The notes under the pieces are model-generated. The model was given only the letters and a program-made list of their open reading frames with translations. It searched no databases and was not told the DNA's origin. Source: Psococerastis gibbosa (lineage: Eukaryota; Arthropoda; Insecta; Psocodea; Psocidae). From it: 64,000 nucleotides of DNA. Of this stretch, positions 39,126 through 48,600 are shown in pieces. The stretch is from assembly GCA_963971405.1 (NCBI GenBank), contig OZ020489.1:40166539-40230538 (forward strand), in the 5' to 3' direction. Made by a program: the position numbers and the translations under genes. Positions within the stretch are counted from its first letter, which is position 1. Every line of letters begins with the position of its first letter.

Positions 39126-39719
39126 TAGTTTAGTCTGCTATATTACAATTTATTTTTCAAAAGGTGGGGGGGGGGGGAGCTTCCCAAGGGCTCGCAATGC
39201 CGGTTTTGCTCCTGATTACTCTCAGAAAACAAACAGTAAAACCTACGGTAGTAGTAAGGGTAAATTCAAAAAGAGGTATTTATCCCTAAAAAGCTAATGC
39301 ATATCTATGGCAGGCAAACAATGCTCCTTTGACAGTGAAAAACATTTTGGAAATGGGGATTTGCAAATAATTTCCAATTTGAGGGAAGTACAATTTGACA
39401 ACTGAGCCAGTGAAAATGAATATTGAACAACGGCAATGAGGCTAATTGCGGGAAATAATGAAAGCGAAACCGCCAATGAACAAATAATGGAAAATGAATG
39501 GGTGACTGAGGATATTCGACGATACACAAATTACTTTAACCATTATTGGGGCATTGGGGACACATTCAAAATGGTTCCCCTCCAAAATGCCACGAAGTAA
39601 AATTTCCCAATGAACAAATAGTCGATTTTTTTTTATAATTTTTGGGTTTATTTATGCAAGTCATTGAGTCTGCCAATCAATGGAAACTTTTATTTATTTA
39701 TTTATTTTTATTTTTTTAA
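39126..39719. other. Low-copy island
   Basis: G run at 39166-39177. 39220-39620 is unique here, with no recognisable exon. (ATTT)n at 39690-39715. Confidence 0.35.
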
Positions 39720-39900
39720 AAGGTTAATCGCATGCAAACGATTTAATGAATGTATCCGTTTGACCTCTTCAGTCGCCTTTGTAGGTTAGTATACAGGTGT
39801 TGAGTTGCGGCACGTCTCCGATCGCATCGCGTGTAGAGATTTTCACAAGTACAAGCACGCTACCGCCTTGCCATCGAAGTCGATAACTCAGCAAACTCTA
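39720..39900 (-). repeat. SINE-like repeat with A box (relative of 1228-1425)
   Basis: In minus sense TGGCAAGGCGGTAGCGTGCT, TGTACTTGTG, CTCTACACGCGATGCGATCG, GAGACGTGCC, ending GATTAACCTTTT. TGGCAAGGCGG is the A-box-like start. Confidence 0.6.
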
Positions 39901-40203
39901 TAATGGGTAGGGTAGAGCCTCCATATATGGGGTACCTATAAAGGAGACATCAGATTTCAACCTGATACTTCCGTTGAATTTTGGCCAAAACCTAATTTCG
40001 GTTGCATAGTAGAATCCGTCCTGATGAAATTAAATTAAATGAAAAACGTCTTTATATTAGGCCCCAAAGGACTACTCAACCAGCTATCCTAATTTGGTTA
40101 ACAAATTATTTAAAAAATTAACATTCCCAGTCCCACCAATGCGCCCAACGCTTGAAAAGTATCTATCTGTAAGTAGCGCTTAACGGCACAGTCTTCTACA
40201 AAT
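39901..40203. other. Unclassified sequence
   Basis: Nothing recognised. Confidence 0.35.
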
Positions 40204-40385
40204 GTATTAAATATGACTTTTTTCTCTATTACTAAGCCAACCTAGTGGAGTCAGGGTTGTATAGCCCTCATGCCGCATGCTTTGCATGTCCTCCGAGGCA
40301 TGACCGGAAAATGTAGTAAGTGTGGGACTCGAACCATCAACGTTTCGTGTGAAAATTGGAGTCTGTGTCACTACTCTGCATGTAC
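40204..40385 (-). mobile_element. tRNA-derived SINE (family A), diverged
   Basis: Minus sense: GCAGAGTAGTGACACAGACT, B-box region GATGGTTCGAGTCCCACAC, GGTCATGCCTCGGAGGACAT, CCACTAGGTTGGCTTAGTAA. About 20 bases are missing in the middle. Confidence 0.8.
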
Positions 40386-40812
40386 ATGGGGGCCGTGTAA
40401 TATTCCTTACCGGGGCTTTTTCAATGACAATGGGAACCGCCCTTAGTCGCCATGCTTATTTCCTGGGCTTATTTATAAAGTTACGAAAACTTGAAGTAAT
40501 GGAAAAGTTATAGAGAGGTTTGGGAAATAGGCTTTGAAAACTCAGAATTCCAAATTTGTGGGGATGATTCAAAAAACTGGGGCGCGGAAGGGAAGAATTT
40601 TCATTTCTTTGACAAGTTGGGTACAATCTCCGGGGAGTAATGTGAAGGGGCTCGAGAACAGAAAGTTAATCCCCCTCTGAGAAAATTGTCATCGCCGCCT
40701 ATAGCGGTTCTTTGTGCTTACTCATCTTCGCCATGGACGGATACAGGGGGGGGGTATCCGCCCCCCAAAATTTAGTAAATCTATTGTAAGTTAATATATC
40801 ACGCCCTGATTT
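40386..40812. other. Low-copy sequence and one poly(G) repeat fragment
   Basis: GACGGATACAGGGGGGGGTA, TCCGCCCCCC at 40735-40768 belongs to the poly(G) repeats; the rest is unclassified. Confidence 0.4.
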
Positions 40813-40823
40813 CATCGATACTA

Positions 40824-41058
40824 GTAGTAGTATGGTTGGACATAGTCCCAGGCCACGGTGTGGGCCCATAGGACAGGGGACCTCCTGATTATAGTGGATT
40901 CCGAACCACTTGGGAAACACAGTGAAGTCACACGATTAGTTCGGAGGTGACCAGGACAAGTCCTACCATGTTTCCCTACCAGCACTGTGCACACTACCAA
41001 GTTATCTGCATCTTTGAACCTCCTCTGGTCCCTGGATTGAACTTGGTAAGGCGGCCGG
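40824..41058 (-). mobile_element. SINE with LINE-like tail (family I), copy 2
   Basis: Minus sense: GCCGGCCGCCTTACCAAGTT, GGTTCAAAGATGCAGATAAC, GGTAGGACTTGTCCTGGTCA, TCGGAATCCACTATAATCAG, GGGCCCACACCGTGGCCTGG and (CTA)n. Target duplication CATCGATACTA at 40813-40823 and 41059-41069, 11 of 11 identical. Confidence 0.88.
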
Positions 41059-41069
41059 CATCGATACTA

Positions 41070-41479
41070 CATTATTATGTTTTCCTATTTTGACCCGTTC
41101 TACCTCCCCCCCCCCCCCCCGATCCAATCTTCGCGGTACTTACAACGGAATACTCAGGAAAATGTCAGGCCACCGATCTCATTGAACTTGATTAACCGGA
41201 TTATATTGCAGTATTATGTCGCAGGGGCGCCCAGTTTTGAAAAAGTCAAAGTCTGGGGGGCAAAAGAGAGAGACGACCCCCCCGCCCAACTATCATGGAA
41301 ATTGTAATGGCTTGGATTTAGCTCCTGAGGAATTTTTTTTTAGCATTTTTAACTATGCAACACCTTATAGTCTCTTATACCCCTTGCCCTTACTAAGTTG
41401 CTACCATTAAAAAAGCAACAACAAAAAAAAAAGCGTGTTTGAATAAACTTCTTACAGAATATAGAATATATCCCTAGTG
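41070..41479. other. Unclassified; C/G runs
   Basis: A C run at 41107-41120 and short poly(G) repeat-like text (GGGCGCCCAGTTTTG) near 41224. No gene recognised. Confidence 0.35.
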
Positions 41480-42167
41480 TGCTTTCCAATTTATTAAGTA
41501 GTAGCTAGAGAAAATGAGTAAGTTCATGGTAAATAATTTCTCTATAGTTAAATTTCGGGCATCTCGGGTGAGGGGGTGGGGGGGGGGGGTTGTCCCCCTG
41601 ACGTCACTGGAGGTGAGGCAAATTCTAGATAGGTCAGACCAACAAATTACCACACAGCAATAATGGCAGGGCACGCAATGCATTTGACCGTGAATTTTCT
41701 ATCATTTATTAAAAAACATTTTTTTTGCACAAAACCAAATAGTTTTTTGGGAAAGCAACCTGTCCGATTTCGTTACTCAATTTAACACCTAAAACATGCC
41801 TGAAGGTAGAAATCATCGATGGAAAAGTTTCACAGAAAAATTATTTTATAGTCATTTATCATTAAAATTGAGTTATTTTTATTTTTTTACCCCCAGAAGC
41901 AAACTATCAAGGGGCATGTGACCCACCGCATTTTGTTAACATTAATGACGACTACAATATAGTATGTGAATTTAAAAGAAACCGTTGGAGCCGTTTTGGA
42001 GAAATAATTTTTTTGGAGTTTTTTTTTTTGGAGTTTTTTGAGAATAAACCGCCCCCCCCCCCAAATTGTTCCTGGGACCTCAAAACGTGCAAATCCGTTG
42101 AAATCACGGAATCGAAAATTTTGACCATCACAAAGCTTTCCTTATACTACTTATAAATTGGAAAGCA
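41480..42167 (+). mobile_element. Poly(G)/GGAAAGC family, copy F3 (internally deleted)
   Basis: TGCTTTCCAATTTATTAAGT at the left and ATAAATTGGAAAGCA at the right. G run near 41579-41589, CTGACGTCACTGGAGGTGAG, CACCTAAAACATGCCTGAAG. The CAGACAGA segment and its surroundings are deleted between 42065 and 42070, and the outer left hairpin is missing. Confidence 0.85.
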
Positions 42168-42599
42168 AAAATTAAAAATACACCATCAATAACTTGTCAG
42201 AATACTCAGAATCATAGCTCCAGCAGGGCAAATGTCGATCGCCGCACTGACGTTTGGTTTATGAATTCGTTCATAAAGTTTTTTATAGCGTTCACTCTTT
42301 TTGGAGTCACGTTAGCTCGAAGGTGGGTACCAAAGTACCATAAGTACTTTGTACTTATATTCGCGCCAAAATTCAAGCATTCTATTGTAGTATTATTAAA
42401 AATTATTATATATATATACAGTATATATTAAAACTGGAAATGCCCAGGAAAAGTAAAGGGAATTGGTAGGCTTTAAGCCACTTTTCCTGGGGGGGGGGGG
42501 AGGGGCAAAAAGTTCCGTGCCCCCTTAGTGGGCGTCCCTGATATCGTATATACATATAATGTTGAACTCGCGGGGGTTAGTTTCTAACTCAGCGTTTTC
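42168..42599. other. Unclassified; TA microsatellite and G run
   Basis: (TA)n near 42408-42430, G run at 42490-42499. No gene recognised. Confidence 0.4.
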
Positions 42600-42692
42600 G
42601 ATGACGTCCCGCCAGCCGTCTTCCTGTCCTGTATAGATCTTCCTTATTATCTATCTTCCCAATACTCTCAGTTTGTTTGCGTTATTGACAGT
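42600..42692 (-). pseudogene. Small LINE fragment next to a TIR element
   Basis: Minus sense reads TVNNANKLRVLGR, stop, IIRKIYT, parallel to LTVNDANKLRVLERKIIRRI at 6300-6983. Its upstream continuation is replaced by the TIR element that follows. Confidence 0.65.
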
Positions 42693-42695
42693 ATG

Positions 42696-43440
42696 GCTCT
42701 CTGGACACGATGCGTTTTTCCCAAGCGATCAGGAAAAACGTTGCGTTTTAACGTGCATATACACGCACCCAGTGAGAAAACGCACCGCTAAAACGCATGG
42801 ATGCGCTATTTGGAATTCGAAATGAACCGATTTCTTGGATCATGCGTTTTCTCGTCGGTTAGGCGGGCAACATGACAAACACAAAATCCCTGTCTATTTT
42901 GCTATTTTTGCTACTAAAAATGTCTGCTTCCACGATTTGTTTACTATCAAAAAGAGACAAAATGGCGGAGCAACTACAACAAGCTATTTTGTCTGAAGTT
43001 TTTGATGCGTTTGAGTCATTTCCGTGCCTCACTGCCTCAGGCACACGAAACATTCCAATTATTTTAACAAAATTATGAAAAATTACTTGGCATTAACTCC
43101 TTAATAAGTTTAACAAGGGAGTAATCCTACTTAAATTTAGTAAAAATCGTGATTTAACTTATTGCCTATCATGTCGTTGCTCTTCTTCGAGCTTCATCTG
43201 TTGAATTAGGAGCATTGCAGCAAATATAGTATTTTTCCTTCTTCCTTTTGGTCTAGGCATGTTAAAATATTAGTCTTGCATTGTAATTTTTAAGCAAAAA
43301 TAACAATAAACCAAAATGGCGGACTAACGATTTAACTTCGGGAAAAACGCATCGTGTATTGTACCCTTCCCTGCGTTAAAACTGTGCGTTTTGACCTTGG
43401 TAAAAGAACGCTTGGGAGAAACGCACCGTGTCCAGAGAGC
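42696..43440. mobile_element. 745-bp DNA transposon with about 31-bp terminal inverted repeats
   Basis: Left end GCTCTCTGGACACGATGCGT, TTTTCCCAAGCG; the right end in reverse complement is GCTCTCTGGACACGGTGCGT, TTCTCCCAAGCG. Inner sequence repeats the AAAACGCA motif. It carries short frames on both strands but no recognisable transposase, so it is non-autonomous or a deletion derivative. The superfamily is uncertain; PIF/Harbinger is one possibility from the small ORF at 43159-43260. Confidence 0.8.
43159..43260 (-). CDS. Short ORF in the TIR element, basic N-terminus
   Basis: 33 codons: MPRPKGRRKNTIFAAMLLIQ, QMKLEEEQRHDRQ, stop. A basic start followed by AAMLLIQQMKLEEEQR loosely resembles the N-terminal helix of PIF/Harbinger transposases; downstream, after the stop, VKSRFLLNLSRITPLLNLL continues in the same frame, as if an interrupted longer protein. 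It is probably a decayed remnant and not a functional gene. Confidence 0.3.
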   Translation of the reverse strand: MPRPKGRRKNTIFAAMLLIQQMKLEEEQRHDRQ

Positions 43441-43635
43441 TTAAGATGCCTGGTTTTCGAGCCGTTGGTTCGAGTCCCACACTGGCTACATTTTCTGGCC
43501 ATGCTTCGGAGAGCATGTAAAGCGGACGGTCCCGGGCCTTCCTAGTTGAGTGTAAAAGAGAGCTTTATAGCCCTAACTCCGCTAGGTAGGCTTAGTAATA
43601 GAAACTACAAAAAAGTCCTTATTTATTTATTTGCT
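43441..43635 (+). mobile_element. tRNA-derived SINE (family A), head partly lost
   Basis: B box GTTGGTTCGAGTCCCACAC, GGCCATGCTTCGGAGAGCAT, GGGCCTTCCTAGTTGAGTGT, CTAACTCCGCTAGGTAGGCT, TAGTAATAG and ATTTATTTATT tail. Immediately abuts the TIR element. Confidence 0.85.
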
Positions 43636-44439
43636 TTGACCAAAATCGTGAAGTGGGGTGTCCGATATGCTCTTTTAATAAGTAAAAACTTAAGAGTCAC
43701 GCTTCATTAGCTTTCTAGATACTTGAACTTGATTTCGACCACCTATCAACAGGTGTACCAACTTTGTCAATTACCCCCCTCCTCGTTGTCCTCAAGTCTC
43801 ATCCTTCATATAATCCTGTTTAAATGCATGGAGATGCAGCAGTAACTTTGTAAAGTTGTTACAAACTTGGACGTATTGCTGCAGCTTCAGGAAACTTTTG
43901 AAGGCATAAAGGGTTGCTGCTGGTCATAAACCGCTGTATTTTTAGCTTAACTTTATCAGCTCATTAACTTTGAAGACGTCGATTATAGGTTTAATTGAAT
44001 CTTATTTTTAAGTTTATGAACTTTCATTAAACAGAAATGGCTTGGGTTTAATAACGGAGTGAGAAAACCTGAGAGGTGTACAATATAAAAATTCACATGC
44101 AATATTAATCGTAGAGTTTTTTCCATTGTAAGCTATATCAGAAAATTTCTTGTCGTTTTTTCGACGATCTCGCCAGCTAGCGTGAAGTCCACCGCACAAA
44201 ACTGCACGGTCCTCCTTGGCACACCCCGTACACGCGTCAACGTTACAAAACCTTCGAAAGTGACACGAAACCTTCTGCTAGCCTTATGGATACAATGGAA
44301 AAGACGTGGGTCGCGCAAAACAATCGTTCGTGTACTGGGCCATATAGAGATTATTATGTCCCACCATGTTCCCCTGCCAACGCTGTGCTATATGTATGTG
44401 TGAGTGTGTGAATGCTACCTGAGTTAGAATTGGGATATC
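43636..44439. other. Unclassified sequence
   Basis: A small stretch near 44362-44388 (CACCATGTTCCCCTGCCAAC) matches part of family I at 55195-55215. No gene recognised; the open stretches at 44133-44403 have no known motifs. Confidence 0.35.
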
Positions 44440-44640
44440 ATGCCTGGACAGTGTACAGGAACATCAACATATCGTTGACTTTCTCCTCCGTGTCTCCCAG
44501 GATTTGACGCATGGTTTCCTAGGAGAGCCATATGCGGAGAGGAGTCGGCATTCCACCAGAAGGTGCCTTACAGACATCTCCCCAGCGCAGTCCCAGGGTG
44601 TTGGTGGTTCACCTGCCCGCCCACAGGTGACCGCGGGTGT
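44440..44640 (-). pseudogene. LINE C-terminal finger fragment
   Basis: Minus sense gives WDCAGEMSVRHLLVECRLLS with AYGS. (S/T)VRHLLVECP.L is the H-x4-C part of the C-terminal finger of Jockey/I-type LINEs; the upstream C-x2-C is damaged. Strongly decayed. Confidence 0.6.
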
Positions 44641-45106
44641 ACCGTGTATGGCCTACACTTAGCCGAGCCGAGCCCATATATAAAGATGCCATAAAACAGA
44701 AGAAATTTGTACAAAAGAATAAAGTGAATGAAAAGAAATTTGGAATCTACAGTGTTTGTTGTTGTTTTTGTCGGGAAATGAATGAAGTCAATAAAGAGCG
44801 TTATTTTCCTTTAGAAGTGTTTTCTGCTTTAATTAAGAGCAATCTCGGGAATTGAGGGGAAAATGTCGAGTATTCACGAGTTTTAGTCGTTGCTGTGGTG
44901 AGATTTGCGTAATTTTTTATGCTTTGTCATTCTGTGGGGTATCTGCAGCCAGTGTGGCTTGGGTTAATTAAAAAAAAAAAGCCTGTGTGCCGTAATGGCC
45001 ATCATGGCTAAGTACATTCGATACTCTAAATCAGTGGTTCCAAACTTTTTTGGACGCTTTTTTACAGGGATTTAATAGGCGGTGCCTATCATGACCCGAA
45101 CATATG
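44641..45106. other. Unclassified sequence
   Basis: An open plus frame at 44637-44855 is Lys-rich with VCCCFC, no family recognised. No repeat matched. Confidence 0.35.
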
Positions 45107-45300
45107 AGGAGCTTGGTTACAAACGTGGCCAACTCCATTTTTTCACAAAATGGGGTTTTGATCCCACCTTGCAGAAACTTTTAATGTTCGCCTGCACGTT
45201 GTAAAATAAAGTGGCAAAAGCAGCCAGATTGCGCACAGAAGCGCTGAGAAGTCAAGGGTTAGCTGTAAACTTAATGCAATTTTGAACAGAAAATCCGCAA
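45107..45300. mobile_element. TIR MITE (family K), copy 3, right end missing
   Basis: GAGGAGCTTGGTTACAAACG, TGGCCAACTCCATTTTTTCA and body as in 14774-15021; stops at GAAAATCCGC before the right inverted repeat. Confidence 0.85.
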
Positions 45301-45484
45301 CATATTCAGTATTGTACATGTAGGTCTAAATAAGAACATATTTTCCTTATTATCTTATAACCTATTTGCATGTTATTGGACTTCGTCTGTTTGCAAATAA
45401 ATGCTTATTTATTTATTTATTCTATACCTTTTCGTTTGTGCCGCATGGCGCCCCTGGCGAGTGCATCGTTTAGGAACTACTACT

Positions 45485-45700
45485 CTACATGTTTGAATTC
45501 CATTTGGGGAGTTGGAAGTACGGTATCTAAGTGTTTAAAATTGCCATGATGATCGCCAATCTTCGGTAGAAGAGGTATTCGAAGAAGAAGAAGAACCAAC
45601 TGTAACACGCCCATACCATCTGTGGCTGACAAGAAGCCATACTTTCTGAAATTGTAGATGACGACACAGTCTGTTTCTGTATTACTTAAAGTGGAGGGGA
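45485..45700 (+). repeat. IAMMIAN LINE end with (GAA)n and flanking repeat
   Basis: TTGCCATGATGATCGCCAAT, CTTCGGTAGAAGAGGTATTC, GAAGAAGAAGAAG, followed by ACCATCTGTGGCTGACAAGA, AGCCATACTTTCTGAAATTG, whose inverse is at 25389-25440. The unit is a LINE 3' end joined to another repeat. Confidence 0.6.
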
Positions 45701-45924
45701 GAAGTTTCAATAAAGGGTGGGCAAACATTTTACGACTGGTATTTCTCAAGAGGGCACTTTTGCAGTTCCACTTCATATAGATTCCGCGCACAACCGTCAT
45801 AACCTTCTTATACTGTTTTTCGCAATATGAAGCAGGGCCGGACTTCACCCTTTGGAAACCGATGGGGCACTGAGGGCCGTGAAACCTGAAAATGTTTAGA
45901 GGGTCGCTGTGAGTAACTTCGACT

Positions 45925-46090
45925 TCGGTGGCAATGTGGTAGCGTGCTTGTCTCTACACACCTTTCGATCGGAGACGTGTCGTAACTCGACACAAGTACC
46001 TATTAGGTTACTTAGTGAGGCGATTGAAGAGGTTAATCGGATGCATTCATTAAATTGTTTGTACGCAATTAACCTATTCCGACTTTCAAA
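45925..46090 (+). repeat. SINE-like repeat with A box, plus-strand copy
   Basis: TGGCAATGTGGTAGCGTGCT, TGTCTCTACACACC, GATCGGAGACGTGTCGTAAC, GAGGCGATTGAAGAGGTTAA, TCATTAAATTGTTTGTACGC. TGGCAATGTGGTAGCG is close to a tRNA A box. The clearest copy of this family. Confidence 0.65.
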
Positions 46091-46482
46091 CTTGGCTTGA
46101 CTTGATGTTACGCAATAGGCCATATTTGTTTCTCTATGGTTACATTTTTTTACGTTGAAACCGATCGGATCTGGCAGCTCTTACTGCCGATCTTCTTTCT
46201 CGTCCACTGCTTTCTTTAGGATGTTGCGACTATTCTGATCCGATCTGACCCGATCATCTCTGACTGTCCACTAATTGCCGCAGGCAGGCATCGTTTAATT
46301 ATTTATATTTATTATATATATTTATTATTTGCGATCTTTTGTACCTAAACTCTATTTTTTCAGCATAGACTAGGGTAGACTAGGCCTTTCACAATCTGCT
46401 TTTAGCGATGTCGAAAATAACTTAATAAAGTTTTTAATAATGACTCATCTGATATGACTCATAATGACTTTAATTTATTATA
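46091..46482. other. Unclassified sequence
   Basis: CGATCGGATCTGG and CCGATCTGACCCGATC near 46163-46255 form a loose palindromic pair. Nothing coding. Confidence 0.35.
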
Positions 46483-46760
46483 TTAATACAGATGATATTC
46501 ATTTAGGGTTAATTGTGACAATATTTTATAGAAAATTACTTTAGTCTCAGTAACATCTAATGAACGAGCGTTTAGATTAAATATTTTTGTAAACCGATAA
46601 ATGGGTGTATTTACACACACATTAATTCTGGATGTTTGAAGGTTAAAGAACTGTATGTTTCTGGATCTTCTATTAGGGGTATTTATATAAAGGAACTTGG
46701 AACAGGTCACTTGGTACGCATATTAGTTCCACCCTAAGACTTAAGATTAGTGTGGTCTCA
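46483..46760 (-). pseudogene. Retroelement-like ORF fragment
   Basis: Minus frame reads SKFLYINTPNRRSRNIQFFN, LQTSRINVCVNTPIYRFTKI, FNLNARSLDVTETKV. RNIQ.F.L.TSR.NV.VN.P.YR..+IFN resembles the extreme C-terminus of certain insect LINE ORF2 proteins as I remember them; a database search is needed to confirm. No finger or RT motif is visible. Confidence 0.4.
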
Positions 46761-47026
46761 TTAGAGTACCTCCTAGCAGCTTACACTTGAACATATATTC
46801 TACTATAGATCCAAACACAATAGATACGAGTATAATAGAGGGTTAGCTATCAACGCCAATTAACGTCATTGAGGTCATGCATCAAGATAGCACTTGGACC
46901 ACTGTACAGAATATGATATAGGGTTCTCTCTCAATTAGGTTTCGGTTATAAGGTTGAAGGTTGTAGAGGATTGGACCCAAACCAATATAGAATATCATGG
47001 AAAGTGTTTTCGAGTATACAGGCGGT
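46761..47026. other. Unclassified sequence
   Basis: Nothing recognised. Confidence 0.35.
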
Positions 47027-47038
47027 AATCAGATTATC

Positions 47039-47390
47039 CCTTTACGAGTACGGAGAATGGCGTATAAGAAACAACGCTGAAATCGACGCCGCTCTCAACG
47101 GAGGAGACATAGTAAGGTTCATTAAAGCACAACGATTAAGGTGGCTGGGACACGTTGTAAGGATGTCTGAAGAACGCATGCCACGAAAAATGTACAAAGC
47201 AAGCATGACGGGAAGACGACTGCCAGCAGGACGGCCAAGAAACCGCTGGAAGGACGAGTTAGAGAATGACCTTCGCGAGTTGGGAGTCTCCAGATGGTGG
47301 AGCGTTGTGCAAAACCGAGAAGAATGGAGAAGTGTTGTCGAGCAGGCCAAAGCCCACCAAGGGCTGTAGAGCCGGAAGAAGAAGAAGAAG
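47039..47390 (+). pseudogene. 5'-truncated LINE insertion with target-site duplication
   Basis: Begins LYEYGEWRIRNNAEIDAALN, ends EEWRSVVEQAKAHQGL, stop, CCGGAAGAAGAAGAAGAA. One codon is inserted relative to other copies (RRLPAGRPRNRW). AATCAGATTATC at 47027-47038 and 47391-47402 is a 12-bp target-site duplication. Confidence 0.92.
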
Positions 47391-47402
47391 AATCAGATTA
47401 TC

Positions 47403-47867
47403 ATGTTACGCAAGGTTTACTAGCGTTGAATCTAATGACTACAGAGCAGAGACGGATCCAGCCCATTTGGGGGGGGGGGGGTGGTTGTGGGTCAAAATAG
47501 GAAAAACATATGTAGGATCGACTAAATTAGAGCGTAATAACTTAATTTACAATAGATTTACCAAATTTTACCCCCCTGTATCCATCCTTGCTACAGAGGT
47601 TGAAAACACATTATGAAAATGTTACTATTTTTTTTTTTAATGTAACTATTTAAAGTTGCAGATAACTAGTTCTGCGTCATGTCATACAATTTTTAATGAT
47701 TGTTCCGCCCATTTTTCATAACTTTCGCCTACTATTTAAAAATTTTACCCGGTGGATAAACTAGTTTTCTGTTCTCCGCAACTTAAAATAATTATATTTA
47801 AAAAAAAAGCTAACAGAAACTTATAAGAAAAACAATAAAGCGTATTGAAGTTTGGGGGTGCGGGGAC
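47403..47867. other. Poly(G) fragment and unclassified sequence
   Basis: GACGGATCCAGCCCATTTGG followed by a G run (about 47470-47480) is a poly(G) repeat fragment. Otherwise nothing recognised. Confidence 0.4.
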
Positions 47868-48140
47868 GATTGTCATGGCAATTTAGACCTTGGAGACAGC
47901 TGCTCTGAAAAGGGAAGTCGTGCTCTTGCCACACCACTGCGTCTCAGGCTTTTCAACCAGAATATTTTTCATCTGGCGGGAGCCATCAGTCCTTCTATTG
48001 GATTGTGACATGCAGAAGGCAATGTTTCTCGTTCCTCATCACATGACCGAAGTCTGTCAGTTTTCCTTTCTTCACCGTCAGCAGCAATTGGGCTTCTCGC
48101 CTCAGGCCTTAGCATTAGGATATGCGTACCATTCGTCTGT
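47868..48140 (-). pseudogene. LINE C-terminal fragment (GHVMRNEK/IAMMIAN lineage)
   Basis: Minus sense, through frame changes: LLLTVKKGKLTDFGHVMRNE, K, then SCLQGLNCHDN at the end. LLLTVKKRK...FGHVMRNEKY is a widespread insect LINE motif. The interior with the usual RGRGRRR.SWL is lost. The related 58540-59060 copy retains other parts. Confidence 0.6.
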
Positions 48141-48177
48141 ACCCTATCCACTGATTCTGTTATCCATAGCTTGTCCT

Positions 48178-48600
48178 CTGGCTCTACAGCCCTTGATGGT
48201 CTTTGGCCTGCTCGACAACACTCATCCATTCATCTCGGTTTTAAGCAAGGCTCCAACACCTACGGACTCCCAACTCACGAAGGTCAGTTTCCAGAGTTCT
48301 CGAGGACGTCCGGCCAGTCGCCTTCCTGTCATGCTTGCTTTGTACATCTTTTTCGGCATGCGGTCGTCTGGCAGTCTTACGACGTGTCCCAGCCGTTATA
48401 TGCGTTGCGCTTTTGTGACCCGGACTATGTCTCCTCCGTTGATACATCCCTCTGCACCATAATATAATATAACGATTGAGAACACATAACCTTTCACGAT
48501 TCTCAATCGATGGTGCAGCCGCACTGTCTTGACACCGACGTACTTTCTGCATTTTAATGAAGACATTTCGAGCTTGTTCAATGCCGTGGGTTGTATATAA
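48178..48600 (-). pseudogene. Diverged LINE C-terminal fragment
   Basis: Minus sense includes NKLEMSSLKCRKYVGVKTVR, VKGYVFSIVILYYGAE, INGGDIVRVTKAQRI, LETDLRELGVRRCWSLA and an end QNR.EWM.VVEQAK.HQGL. The last segments match 6300-6983. Several frameshifts; an older copy of that family. Confidence 0.65.

Noticed and set aside
47890-48462. 190-codon plus-strand frame
   Set aside because: Antisense of two LINE C-terminal fragments, which read sensibly on the minus strand.
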